Below are positions 1-12,027 of a DNA stretch of 64,000 nucleotides, piece after piece. A program made the translations under genes and the position numbers. The notes below the pieces were generated by a model. The model ran no database searches. It worked only from the letters and a program-made list of their open reading frames with translations, and was not told the DNA's origin. Source of the stretch: Amanita rubescens (Eukaryota; Basidiomycota; Agaricomycetes; Agaricales; Amanitaceae); contig WION01000103.1 in the NCBI GenBank assembly GCA_015039365.1, forward strand, positions 1 through 64,000, written 5' to 3'. Numbering within the stretch: position 1 is the first letter of the stretch; each line of letters begins with the position of its first letter.

Positions 1-3
1 TGA

Positions 4-31
4 GCGCTAAACATCTTTCTCACCAACCAAC
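4..31 (+). promoter_or_regulatory. conserved start-proximal element of GK1
   Basis: The bases just before the GK1 start contain GCGCTAAACATC, followed by a pyrimidine-rich stretch and CACCAACC. The same block lies directly before the ATG of GK2, GK3 and GK4, and a weaker version precedes GK5. It is probably 5' UTR or initiator sequence shared by descent. A regulatory role is inferred only from conservation. Confidence 0.5.
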
Positions 32-3000
32 ATGCGATCTTCCTCAGGCAGGCCCGTCGAGTCGCACCACATGTGCAGCGACCCACCGCATACCCCCGAC
101 GCAGAATTTGTGCGTACTTCGGATCTAAATGCTAAGGAATACCCAAGTGATGCAAATTGAGCGATTGATAATTCAGCTAAATATTCATGTACTGTCACAG
201 GTTCCGGATCCTTATCGTTGGTCGGGTAAGGCTTGTTAGCGTTTCCACTACCTGCTCGGTTTACGGACTTTCTTCAACAGACCGGCCAGGGAGATCGTCA
301 CTTATTCATGCCGCATTCAATACTCCTCTGGCGGTACGCGTTGTGTTATGGTTATTTTTCAACCATTCAACGACATCTAGAGCGCCGGTATCGCAGATGT
401 CAACGAAGAGATCAAGTCAACAAACAACAAGGACCTAATCCTTCATGATTCTCAGGGTTACGAGCCGGGGAACGTCGAGAAATTCCAAATCTTAGAGGAA
501 TTTATCACAGAAAGATGTCAGAAGAAGGATATTGCCGAGAAGCTTCATGCTATCTGGTGTTCATCGACCAAAGAGAAAAAACCAACTGATATTGCCTCTC
601 AGGTTGTGCATTGATGTGCCTTATGCTGGTGGTCGGATATTTGAAACGGGCGACGAAAGGATTTTCGAACTGAATCGAAACGAAGGTAACTACGCCCAAA
701 TTACCCTTATTCTAAGCTGATCATATTATCAGTGCCGATCATCGTCGTATTTACAAAGTTTGACCTATTTTTAACGGCATTGCACAAGCGTGGAGAGGCC
801 AAGGATCCGATTAGTTTGGAGTTGGCCGAGAAAATTTTCAAGAAGAAACACGGGCCAGTATTCGACAAGTTAACCAAAAACATTGGAGGACAAATACCAT
901 ACGCTCTTGTGTCAAGTACGCTTGTACCCGGTGGCTCCTAATTCTGTACTATTAACATTAGCATGCAGTCCGGGTGCCTGAAACTTTGAAACGACTGGTC
1001 AAAATCACGATGAAAAGTATACGTGCCAAGACGCCGACTTTATTCAGTAGGATCGTGCGCATTAGAGGCGCTTTATTCAATAGGTCTATTAAACGAGTTC
1101 ATCTGAGAGGAGAGAATCAATATCTAGCAGAATTTGCTTTTGCAAGGGCACAACGTGTTGATATGGATGCCAGGATTGCCGCATCGATCAAGTAAGCTCC
1201 CATATCCGGAAATGAATAGACTTAACATTTGGGTTCTTATTACAGAGTAGCGAAAAAGGGTGAGTTGTATCGATAATCTGTTGTCATCTATGTTCTGTGT
1301 ACTTACATCAATTCAGGACATTGGAGAACAATGGTAGCGGGCATACGCCTTCTCAACGTTAGCCTTCAAGAATATCTATATACGATACATAAGGGCATCA
1401 TCAGGTCCTGGACTTCTAATGAGGTGTGCACAAGAATGTATCCTAAATGTGCCGTTGAATTTATTCTATGACCATAGTTTCTTATTACGGATTCAGCCTG
1501 TCATCGGATGATGGTTCTCGTGGGCGATCTCAATCATCAGAATATCAGCGCGACGTGGGTGGATAGGAAACGTTGACGAATAGCCAAGCTAATGGTAGTC
1601 GCCACAGGCAGAGTAAGACAACTATGGCGTTGGTGGGGGCATCGCTAGCAAAGGTATGGAGGAAAGGTGTTTACCAACAACGGTGAGTAGCGTCATTCAT
1701 CAGTTACACCAGCAGAAGTGATATATTTCTCAACAGACCTGAGCATATGCGCTGTCTCATGGGCTTACGTAGTGGATCTTACACTTATCCAACAAGCCAT
1801 ATTTCTCGCTTCACTCCAGCACCCTCTCGAAGAAAAGGACCTGGAAGACCGCGTAAATGAAATCATATATGAATTTTGTTGCTCGAGAAAGAAGGATGAT
1901 ATACACAATGAAATTCGGGAATTCGTCGCTACTCAGGACTGGCACTCTAAAACCAACGTGGTAAACAAGATCGAGTCGTTGATAAAGGCAAATGAGGTGT
2001 GGCGTTTGTGTTTCGCTGTCATCTTATTGTTAAACGAGTGTCTCCCCCGCTACGCTGAAGATTGACATCCGATTTGACCGAAAGAGGGATCAATTTACAT
2101 CATTGCTTATAATCCTGAGGTTCGAGGTGTGGGATTTCAAAGCAACGCGATATTATTGCTCATGATTACCAGTTGATTGCGAACGGTCTGACAATAAATA
2201 AAACTATTCTTGGCCTTGTTCGCGAACTGTTGAATTTACCAGACTGCGACACTAGTATTGCTTCCAGCGTGAAGAATATTTCGGACGTCGAGCTGTTACT
2301 TGATTTCTTCCTCTATGTAAGTACACCTTCGTGCTTGACATCATTGCTTACTCTTTCTAGTTACTACGCAATGATAGCCTGTCGAACGCTGGTATTCAAA
2401 ATGCCAACCGAAAAACAAGAAATCTAATGTTCAAGCTGTTGTGCAAGGCAGATGTTAGGCCCAGAACTTTGGTGATTACCGACATTAGTTATACGGGTCC
2501 CGGTAGTACTGGGACCGGAGACCCTAGACAAGTTTTCGAGGGTGAACATCAAGGACAGCAGATCACGCTGACTGCGCTGCGCAAAACTCGTCTTGAAGAT
2601 GTAAGTGTATTTTCAGATTCGCTCCTCAAGACGTTGATTTGTTGGTCAGGCTATATTTAAAAAAAGATTTCATAAGCAGGCTCTAGAATGGAAATCGCTT
2701 GACCATACTTTTGTCCTCCCCCTGCTGGGAATATTTGAGCAGGATCCTTCACGCCTATTTTTTGTGTCACCGTCGATGATAAACGGAACATTGACTCAAT
2801 GGAGGAAATCAAAAAACCCTTGTGTAGCTGTGGTGCAGACGCGGGTAATGCATCAACACACGTATCAATATAACATCGCTGACATCCGCTAGATACTGGA
2901 GGTAGCCAAAGGGGTTCAGTACATCCACGCGGAAGGGATTGTTCATGGTGACTTGTGTGGGGTAAGCAATAAACCATTTCATCACTTAACTCTCATCTTT

Positions 3001-6000
3001 ATAAACCAGGAAAACATCCTGCTTGACTCTGACTTCCACTGTCGAATCGCCAATTTTGGATTAGCGCAAGCTACCGACGTCAACTTTCCACGACAATCAA
3101 CCACGACACTTGATTCAAGCGATCCGAGCCCCGAACAATTTGGCATAGTTGATGAACGACCAAGAGATGTGCAAGCGTTCGGTTGCCTTTACTATGAAGT
3201 AAGTGCCCTGAAATCTGCAGCGCGCTTGACAGTGAATGTTCTAGGTATTTTTCGATGTTATGCCTTCCCCAGTGCAAAACGAACCCCAAAGTGGGCGACT
3301 TGGCACAGGCGAGGATCGTCTTAACCAATCGGACACTCAGACAATGGACGACAACATTTTGGAACTTATCAATAATTGTCGGAAGAGCAATCCTTCAGAG
3401 CGACCGACAATGGAGCACGTCGTGACGATGCATATGAGATTCACTCCTCTCCCGGCTTTGCTTGCGACGCTCCGCGAGGTATGTGTTTCGGAGTCACCAA
3501 CTTGATATCACTAACAAGTGCTAGTTAACGGTGCTCGGGCGCTCGATCGTCAATGAGATTACCCTCCGTCTTATTCACGAAATCCTGAATCTACCTGAAC
3601 TATTTACCAAGGTTACCGAACTAAAAACTTTTGAGCCAGACGTAGGGTTGTTGCTTGACTTTGTTCTCCGCGTTTGTATAATCTCTGTCCAGTGCACTTG
3701 CTCTATTGATCGTTTATTCCATCTAGCTAATCCGCAATGGCAACCTGACAAACTTGGGCATCCAGGATGCAAATCGGATAGCCAGAAAGTTGTTGTTCAA
3801 GCTAACATCTATGATAAATACCATACCAAAGTCTTTGTTTATTACGGACGTCAAGATCCATCATGAAACTATTGGTGCAGGAGGCTTTGGTCGTGTTTTC
3901 AGAGGCGAATACGAAGGATTGCAGGCAGCACTGAAAGTGGTGGACAGAGGTCGTTACGACGTGGGTGCATTGCTATTTCTCTCCGTACAATAGATCTTGA
4001 TTCGTTTTGATAAGGATTCGCTCAAAAAGACTTCTGTCGGGAAGCCATAGCATGGCGATCGCTTACACACCGTTTTATACTCCCTCTTTGGGGAATATTC
4101 GAAGAGAAATCGCAGTTGTACCTCGTATCACCACTCATGACAAATGGGACTTTGAATCATTGGCAACAGAAGCAGAAGAGAGATGTAACTGAGATACGCA
4201 GGCTGGTAATACTCCTGTCATTATCAAAGCGGTAGAACAAATTTGCTGATGTTGGTTAGATGCTAGAGGTAGCTGAGGGCGTTCGGCATCTCCATTCGGG
4301 AGGAATTGTCCATGGTGATCTGCATGGAGTAAGTACCTTGCTACTGTACACTCTCGTCGATTCATCCCATTATCTATCAGCGGAATATTCTCCTCGATCC
4401 ACAATTCCACTGTAAAATCACTGATTTTGGATCAACCCAACATCACGAGGTCACCGTTACACGTTCCACTGCAGCTCTTTCTATAGATTTCTCAGCGCCT
4501 GAACTATTTGGCGCATGCACTTTGTGTGGCGTGTCTGATAACAAGGACTGTCATGGCGATCAAGATGAAAGGACGATACGCAAAACTCAGGAAACTGACG
4601 TTTACGCATTTGGTTGCCTTTATTATGCCGTCAGTTTCTGATTTGTTTTTTCTTACCTTATTTAGCACATTGAACAATGATCTGCAGACATTCTTTGATG
4701 CTCATTTGTTTCCTGGGAAAAGTGAACTTCAAATTATGCGACTCGTTATAGAGGGAGGACGCCCTAAACGATTGGAAAAGCCAAAAATGGAAGACAACAC
4801 ATGGGAACTCATCCAAAGTTGTTGGCGACCTATTCCTTCTAAACGTCCGAAGATGGAAGAAATAGTGACGGCATTGACTTTGTTTGCCGAGTTCACCACG
4901 AAGCAAAGAGTGCGTCAACTACATACACCAAGAATCGATTTATAACTAGTATTAGACCTCAGCGGGGCTCGTAATCGTGCCAGAAGAGAAACGCCAGCGT
5001 ATGGCAAACGATCTATATGATTTGTTGCCCAGTTGTCTCCCGCCCAAATACAAGCTAGATGGGAAAGTCAAATGGCCGGGCGAAGTGCCTACAAGGGGCA
5101 AGAAGAGTGTCGACTCGAATATGTATAAGGGAGGACTCGAGGGCCAAGATGTGAAAATTAAGATCATCTCCTTGGTCAATCCGAATGATGAGAACGGTGT
5201 AATGGTACGTTCCTTGGCACTTCGGACCCGAAACTCTACAGTAACACGCATACCTTCAGAGGATTAAACGCGAAGTTGAACTGTTAGCAAAGATAAATGA
5301 AATGGATCAGGGAAAGCATATTATACCATTTTGTGGTTATTACTCCCCCGACGGCCTTCGTCTGTAAGTGTGCTCAGCAACATCATCCATTGTGCTTCGT
5401 GCCGATGTCATATCAGTGCCCTGGTTTTGCCATGGATGGAAAACGGAGATGCGTTGGCGTATGTCAAGAAGCACAAGTATATTGACTATAAAAGCCTGGT
5501 TTGTTTCCTTTTCATTTTCGTGGTTGTCAATCGATTGTGGTCGTAGATCGTTGGAATTGCTCAAGGAATAAAAGTCCTCCACTCTATGGATCCACCTATA
5601 ATACATGGAAATTTCAGAGCAGTTCGTGTCTTATTGCTCAAGGACCCGAAGGAGAGCGCTAATCCTATCGTAAGGAAAAGGTATTTATCGGAGATGAGGG
5701 TCAACCACTAATCTCGGACTTTGCGCTTGCCAAGGTACGTAACGTCAAGCTACGCTCGTTTTTATCTAAACCTCTTCATCATAGTTTGATGGGAACTTGA
5801 TTACCCAAGTCATTCACGTGTCGGACAACTGTCGATGGAGTGCACCAGAGATGTTCGAAGAACAAGCTACTGTGTCGGCCAAGTGCGATATCTATAGCTT
5901 TGGTATGACTATTCTGCAGGTTGGCTCGACTCCTTTGGACCCGAGACAAGGATACTGAATTTAGCCCAGTTGTTTACGCATGAGAAACCTTACACCAACA

Positions 6001-6176
6001 AGAAAACTGCTCAGGTCTTTTCCGAGAAGCAGACGGGTGAGCTTCCCGACCGTCCGCAAGACGAGCGTGTCGTCAGCCGCGGATTGGATGACAGAATATG
6101 GAAGCTTCTCTGCCAATGCTGGTCCAAGAATCCAACAGACAGACCTTCGATTGAGGAGCTTTTAGCAGAGTTTTGA
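32..6176 (+). CDS. GK1: GTPase - pseudokinase - kinase - MLKL-type pseudokinase (indels in 5' part)
   Basis: Multi-exon gene whose first exon (MRSSSGRP...) leads into the strand RFRILIVGR of a P-loop GTPase. G3 is DSQG (about 446-457) and G4 is TKFD in VPIIVVFTKFD (about 731-765). A helical region follows, then two GK-type kinase units and a C-terminal MK-type pseudokinase. The joins near 3478/3525 and 4909/4956 are in frame. Two defects stand out against the paralogues. The P-loop exon (281-300) is one base short, so the usual GKS cannot be read. About 1764-1767 has one extra base within the LMGYVVDLTL block. The GTPase part is therefore probably a pseudogene or mis-sequenced, while the kinase part is open. 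The stop is set by the end of the last pseudokinase helix (EELLAEF). GTPase family membership is by motif, not search. Confidence 0.7.
2173..3478 (+). other. GK1 kinase unit 1, degenerate (pseudokinase)
   Basis: The unit begins with the helical linker (LTINKTILGLVRELLNLP). The glycine loop is scrambled. The ATP-binding lysine is Thr (ITLTAL, codon 2571-2573), the alpha-C Glu is Gln (HKQALEW), the catalytic HGD is kept, and DFG is NFG (3052-3060). The Cys insert after APE is missing. Loss of Lys, Glu and the Mg-binding Asp predicts no phosphotransfer. It ends with FTPLPALLATLRE and splices in frame into unit 2. Confidence 0.8.
3525..4909 (+). other. GK1 kinase unit 2, intact catalytic motifs
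   Basis: The linker (SIVNEITLRLIHEILNLP) is followed by the glycine loop IGAGGFGRVFRG, lysine in AALKVV (AAA 3934-3936), HGDLHG (about 4311-4325), DFG (4423-4431) and SAPELFG. A reduced Cys insert (C-x2-C-x7-C, 4516-4551) comes before DVYAFGCLYYA. The Arg of HRD is Gly, as in all GK kinases here. The domain ends abnormally with FAEFTTKQR and splices into an MK-type pseudokinase. Confidence 0.8.
4956..6176 (+). other. GK1 C-terminal MLKL-type pseudokinase
   Basis: Reads GLVIVPEEKRQRMANDLYDLL and continues through the MK-type N-lobe (DVKIKII keeps the lysine), FCGYYSPDGLRL, HGNFRA (5604-5621), SDFALAK (DFA 5717-5725) and CRWSAPEMFEEQATVSAK. The catalytic Asp is Asn and the Gly of DFG is Ala, as in the free-standing MK proteins. 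The helical bundle and brace of MK proteins are absent. The donor feeding this exon matches the MK brace-exon donor, pointing to exon shuffling. Confidence 0.75.
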
Positions 6177-7894
6177 CATTTATTGACATGGCTAGTCAGG
6201 ATACCAGAGTTCTACTTGTACGATTGAGAATGCGTAATCAACGTGGATGTGTTCTATAGTTCTGTTAAGACAACCGAGTGCAGCCGGGAGCTAATACCTT
6301 CTCGGTCGGAAAAGGGAGTGACGATTCCTATATGCGTCCGTTCTCGTCGATCAGTTTCTATCGAAGACTTCATGAAGGAAGATGCCAAACTTCGTAATCG
6401 TTCAGCCCTCGCATTCACGGTTCCCTCCCAAACAGACGGAGATTTGGGTCAAACAACCCAACTGACCCTACTTTGGCAAACCGGGTAAGCCTTTCGGAGA
6501 GTTACGGCGCTCGAGCGTCCAACAAGAACTGCAACGAGAGGTCGAGCGAGGCATGAATTGCTAGCAGTGGATGCGCTCGCCGGAAAATCAGGGGGTTTTA
6601 CGTGGACATTAAAACGAGCCAGAGGACAGGAGCAGGTAACATGTAGGTGACGAATGTCACGGAGGACGATCAGGAGAGCGGAGTCCAAAGAATGGAGGAG
6701 AGGACTTCAGAATTCACGAGGGTGGAATTTTTCGCTGATGAGAGGCGAGGTGAGAGGACGATAAACAGTGCTTGGCGAGCGCACACGCTCCTTTTCCGAC
6801 AAAACCGTCCGGTTGATCTCCACTCGTATAGTTAATGCACTGTTTGCGTTATCATAAGATAACCGTTGGAAAACTGTTTCATGAGTACAAAGCCTTTTCA
6901 CAGACGAGGTAGTCTGAAGGATCATCAGTGATACGTCCTTTTAGAACCTAGGTACTCACAGTGAATACTAGAGTGAAAGCAACCTGACGCGCAGACGTGG
7001 GTATGGCGGATAGAACAGAAAGTGAACGTTGTTTATTATCGGCACGCCGAAGTAACGAAAATGACGAGGGGTCGACTTTCCAAAGGCGGGCAGCATCTTG
7101 GTCCATGACGAGAAGTTCTAGGGTTGTGCTGTTACTACTTTAGTATCATAGTAATAGGGTTATGATGACGCAATCGTCCTAGTCGAATGATGCCCAACCA
7201 ACTACCTTTTCTTAAGGTTAAGGCTTGCAGCGGCATCCAGGCAACGATAACTGACCTGAACATGTTCCTATGCTGAACCGTCCACTCAGGACCTCGAAAG
7301 CTTCTGCTGCTTAAAGATTTGCACGGTTCAAGTCTGGCTCGATCAGGCTAAAAATCCCTGTAGACAAACAGACATGTGAGGATAAATACAGGGAAGTTCA
7401 CAATGGGGAATGGTACGGACTTGTTTCGAGGACACTACTGTCACATAAGATGATGACGGTGCAGAGGGAAGGTGGGAGGCCTGGGATCACTGATCAGATC
7501 GATCAGCAATGGCGGCTGTGCGCGCGAAGCCGCGAAACTGGCGATGGATCGTTCGTCGGCTGAATGGCAGAGAAAGTCGAAGCCTGAAGGCCTGACACAT
7601 GGCAGGTGTAGAATCATAGGACAAGATGCTTATTATTGGCACAGAAACAGACAACGAAGATGCATATGACGAGGCGTCGACTTTCGAAAGGGATTATGAC
7701 ATTGTGGAGCCGAAATGGTAACTGAGCGCACTGCCGGATTAGGAAATCATGAACATTCGCCATATGCATGCGCCGGTTCATACTAGAGGCCGGGCTGGCG
7801 CTTATCGAACACAACTAGCACCACGCAGGCACACGTGGGCATTCTCAGGACTCATACTCGCATTCTGTCTTAAGATTCCAAGTCTTGGTCGGCT
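6177..7894 (+). other. spacer with no convincing gene
   Basis: No reading frame here resembles the neighbours or a family I recognise. A diverged direct repeat is visible: 7030-7086 and 7628-7691 share TTATTATYGGCAC and ATGACGAGGSGTCGACTTTC. The 3' part must hold the MK1 promoter, but no clear TATA box is visible. Confidence 0.4.
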
Positions 7895-10800
7895 ATGGAG
7901 TTTTTCTCTGCCATTTTCAGATGGGGACTGCCGTGCACCGTCAAGTTTGCACCAATTCCAAATCCGAGCCTGAGACCCGCCGCGACTCTTCTGGATGCCA
8001 TCATCGACCTATCCAAGAAGGTACCTCAAAACAGGTTCGTACAATCTTGCACATTATTCGTGTCTCAAATTCTTTGCAGGAATGCTGCCCGCCGACTGTC
8101 TGATAGGTGTCAGTACCTATACAATACCCTAAATAAGTATGAAAAGAAGCATTTTTTCGATCATACGGGTCGATTTCAGGCTACGGTGTCCAAGTAAGTC
8201 ATCAGTTCTTCCATGATGTGGTAACTGGCCCACAGCTATGTGTAGATGTCTTAACCAGGTTAAGGATGCGATGCAGAAATGGTCAGAAAAAAACTGGGTT
8301 GAGATGTTGGTGCACCAAGGCGATTTTGAGGCCGAATTCAATGATTGTGATTCTGCGATCGCCGATTGCCTTACGATCTTCTATGTCAGTGGATTCAGGC
8401 TGTTCGTAATTTATCTCTAACGATTTATTAGACTGTTTCACAAATGGATGCGTCGGTAAGCTGGAAGGAAAACGCAAAATGGACAAGGGATCTGAGAGAG
8501 AGTCTGAATGCCGACCACAAGGCAATCATGGAACAGTTTGCCGCTATCGATTTCACGCAACGAGTGACGGAGAGCGAACTCTGGCAGGATCAAGATGACA
8601 TAAGGGCGATCTTGATGATGATGCAAAAGGTGCGTGAACTGTACACGTAGAAGGTTGGATCGCTTGACATACGCAGGGCCTAGCGGAGCACAATGTCGTA
8701 TCAGAAGAGGGACGGAACCGTATGGCCAAGAACCTATATAACTTACTCCGGTTGTCCAACCTGCTCCCACCGGAATGCCAACTGCACTCCGGAATGGTTG
8801 GGTGGTCAGGAGAAATTCCCGTTGAAGGCGGCAGGAACGTTGATACGTACAAGGGTAGGTATCTCCAATGCGAGGACGTGAGGATCAAGGTCATGCGCAC
8901 TGTCAATATGACGCACGAGAAAACAGTCGAGGTATGTTGTCATGGTGAAATCCTACCTACTAGGTGACTCAAAATGTCTTCAGAGGATACGGCGCGAGGT
9001 TGAGGTATGGGGGAGGATATATGCGATTGATAAGGGAATGCATATTACACCGTTTTATGGATTCTACAGCCCTGACGGTTTTCGTCTGTGAGTACCTCCG
9101 ACAACACCGGTGGCGCTAGCACGCTAACGTTCATGCTAGTGCTTTGGTCAGTCCATGGGTTAATAACGGGAATACCCTAGCATATGTCAAGAAAAACGAC
9201 AATGTTGTCAATTACAAGAGGCTGGCACGTCATTTGCTGCGTCACCTAGTTCTCGCGCCAAGAGCTTAATTGTGTCGTTCTAGATTATCGGCACTGCAGA
9301 GGGGATCAAAGTGCTGCACTCTATGAATCCTCCCATTATTCACGGGAATTTGAGAGCAGTTCGTGCCGTTGTTTATAGGAGTCAGACAGAGAACCATTGA
9401 TGCTTTACAAAGGAAAATATACTTATTGGAGATGAGGGTCAACCACTGATCACGGACTTTGCGCTCGCCAAGGTATGTCGCGTTGATCTGCCAGTATGAA
9501 AATTGCTTATCTCACTTTTTAAAGCTTGAAGGAAATGAGGCGACCCGATCTGGTGGCGAGTCAGACAGTTACAGATGGTTTGCACCGGAGATGTTTGAAG
9601 ATTATGCCAAGATGTCGGCCAAGGGTGATATATACAGTTTTGGCATGACCATTTTGGAGGTTCACCTAGATGTTCTCTTTTTTCATGTTAGAATACTGAT
9701 GCTCCTTCAGCTGCTTACGCACGACGTACCTTACGCGAACATTGAAAGAAATTTCCAGGTGCTTTTGAGAAAGGGAGATGGAATACTACCCAATCGTCCG
9801 CACGACAAGCAGGTCATCAAGCGCGGATTGGACAATATGATGTGGCACCTTCTCTCCATATGCTGGTCCAGAGACCCAATGGACAGACCTTCGATCGCTC
9901 AGTTGGTGGCGGTGCTTTCGGAAGACCATGCTTCTATACATGGATCCATCGAGTCTTTGTTTGTAGCAGAGAGTGAGATGTATAGAAGCAAGTCATTGAA
10001 TAAGGTTCAAGCTCATACCTTGATGTCAAGTCAATTGCTGATCGTATATCTCCCGTGCTGGGTTAGACGGAGACGAACAATGATATCCAACTTAATCAAA
10101 ATAAACTTCTGACGTTTACTTGCGTCCCATTGTTACTTGCAGCCCTAAGCGAGGTATTTACTTGCACCTCTGAGGCGCCAACCCACCACTGATAAGGATA
10201 ATGACTAGTTAAAGGCGCTCGGTAAATCTCCAGTTAATGATATCACCTTACGCCATGCCCGCGAACTATTGGATCTACCAGATTTTTCTGCTATTCAAGT
10301 TCCATCCGAAACATGGAGTAGCTCAAATATCAAGCTATTACTTGATTTCATCCTTTCTGTACGCTGTTCCATTCGAACCTTTGTCCGTCTTGACCTCTCC
10401 CCTCATTTAGTTGTTTCATGAAGATAGGCTAATAAATTCCGGCATTCAAGACTCAACTCAAAAGGCCAGGCAGCTGATGCTTAAGCTTACATTGACGGAC
10501 GTCATGCCTGAGTCCTTATTTATTACTGGCGTTAACATGGATTCTAAACCGTTCGCTGTTGGAGGCTATGGTCGTATTTTTAGAGGCGATTACAAGGGGA
10601 AGCAAGTGGCACTCAAGATGGTCGACAAAGGCCGTAAGGAGGTTACCTCATTGTCATTCTTTTTCTTGCCTAAGCGCTGATTTGTTTGGTAAGGGTTCAC
10701 TCAGACAAGACTTCTGTCGCGAAGCACTAGTTTGGCGATCACTATCCCACCGTTTTATCCTCCCTCTACTAGGAATATTTGAAGATGGATCACAGCTATA

Positions 10801-11578
10801 CCTCGTGTCGCCTTTCATGAGAAACAAAACGTTAAGACAATGGAGAGACAAGCATAGTCCTGCAGTAGTTGATATACATAAGATGGTAAGATTACTGTAA
10901 CAGTGGTTATCAGAAGAGTCAAACGATGTCGCTAATGCTCCTTAGATGTTAGAGGTAGCTAAGGGTGTTCAGTACGTTCATGCTGAAGGAATCGTGCACG
11001 GTGACTTGCATGGAGTACGTGTTTTGACATCTAACGCTCCCAATCAGTTCATCTCATTTTCGACCAGGGAAATGTCCTTCTTGACTCCGATCTTAGCTGC
11101 AAAATCACTGATTTTGGATCAAGTCGACATTTTGAAACTGTCGCTTCGCGATCCACAAGAGCGCTGACTATAAATTTTGCTGCGCCTGAGTTATTTGGTT
11201 TGTGCATCAATTGTGGCCAGTCCCAGTGCAACGGATGCTATGAAGGTGACGAGAAGGGGCATCGGGGCAAAACAATGGAAACCGACGTTTATGCATTCGG
11301 CTGTCTCTATTATGAGGTGCGTTTCAGATTCCCCCTCGCTTATACAGCATATTGAGCGACTGGTGACATAGATATTCTTTAATACTGTTCCCTTTCATAA
11401 GTCCAGCGAGCATCAAATCATACGGCTTATCACAAATGGAGAACGCCCAAGTCAGTTACAAAGCCCAGAAATGGGAGATAACACATGGAATCTTATCCAG
11501 AGCTGCTGGGAGCCCGTTCCTTCTAAACGTCCGAAGATGAACGAAATAGTAGAGCTGTTGCCAACCCTACCTGCCTAG
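7895..11578 (+). CDS. MK1: MLKL-like bundle + pseudokinase fused to an intact kinase
   Basis: The start MEFFSAIFRWG matches the hydrophobic N-termini of MK paralogues. A predicted helical bundle follows (VPQNRNAARRLSDRC, VKDAMQKWSEKNW, GDFEAEFNDCDSAIADCL), then brace helices (ADHKAIMEQFAA), then a pseudokinase with RIKVMR lysine, HGNLRA and DFALAK. Two introns later an 87-nt exon (10067-10153) and the linker SPVNDITLRHARELLDLP lead in frame into a GK-type kinase. The C-terminal extension visible if the first of these introns is retained ends at 10112, so a shorter MLKL-only isoform is possible. One intron (after YKRL) starts with GC. By family analogy the bundle would act at membranes and the pseudokinase would gate it; the fused kinase could be its own activator. 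The fusion rests on phase and an exon of equal length in MK6. Confidence 0.75.
10209..11578 (+). other. MK1 C-terminal kinase unit, intact motifs
   Basis: After the linker come SLFITGVNMD, glycine loop VGGYGRIFRGDYKG, VALKMV lysine, FCREALVWRSL (alpha-C Glu), GIVHGDLHG, KITDFGSS, FAAPELFG, the four-Cys insert CINCGQSQCNGC (11203-11238) and ETDVYAFGCLYYE. All catalytic residues except the HRD Arg are present. It ends as a terminal unit (EIVELLPTLPA stop) without the FTPL...LLATL extension used when another unit follows. Confidence 0.8.
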
Positions 11579-12027
11579 AGCCTATCTATGATTTGTTACG
11601 CGACATTGCAGGTCGCATCGCTGTGATTGTAAAGTAACACATGTGCCTATATACGCTAGTGACTAGTCTGATATCCCCACTATGAGGTGTAGCATTTTGC
11701 ATCTTAAAGTATAATCGTCGTCCTAATGGAGCCACCGGTTGAAAGCGATATCGTCGCTTCCATATCCATTAACGAAGCTCGTCTGGTCACCATGAACGCC
11801 GAAAAGCGAGACTCGAGTCACAACCTACTTTTCTCGGGACAACATCCCCTTCGTCGTGTCGATTCCATAACCGAGGCCTAGAACAATTCATCCCCTTCCG
11901 CCTGTTCAACTGATGAAAAGATGCTCTCCTCACAGTTTAAGACAATGTTGAAGCTCGTAGGAGCTGCAGCCTGTTTATTGATTTGTGAATCGCCGTATCA
12001 TGTTTGTAAGAGGCTTATCATTAGGAA
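11579..12027 (+). other. spacer; 3' flank of MK1
   Basis: No assignable gene. A 51-codon frame starts at about 11726 (MEPPVESDIVASISIN) but lacks splice context or a paralogue, and I do not call it. Confidence 0.4.

Noticed and set aside
3754..3866. Apparent frameshift at the start of GK1 kinase unit 2
   Set aside because: With the acceptor CTAG before CTAATCCGC the exon reads LIRNGNLTNLGIQDANR and stays in frame, matching the paralogues.
2173..4909. Reading the tandem kinase units as separate genes
   Set aside because: The intron between units is at the same place and in frame in GK1, GK2, GK3 and GK5. Non-terminal units carry an extension that terminal ones lack, and no start signal like the GK element precedes the second units.
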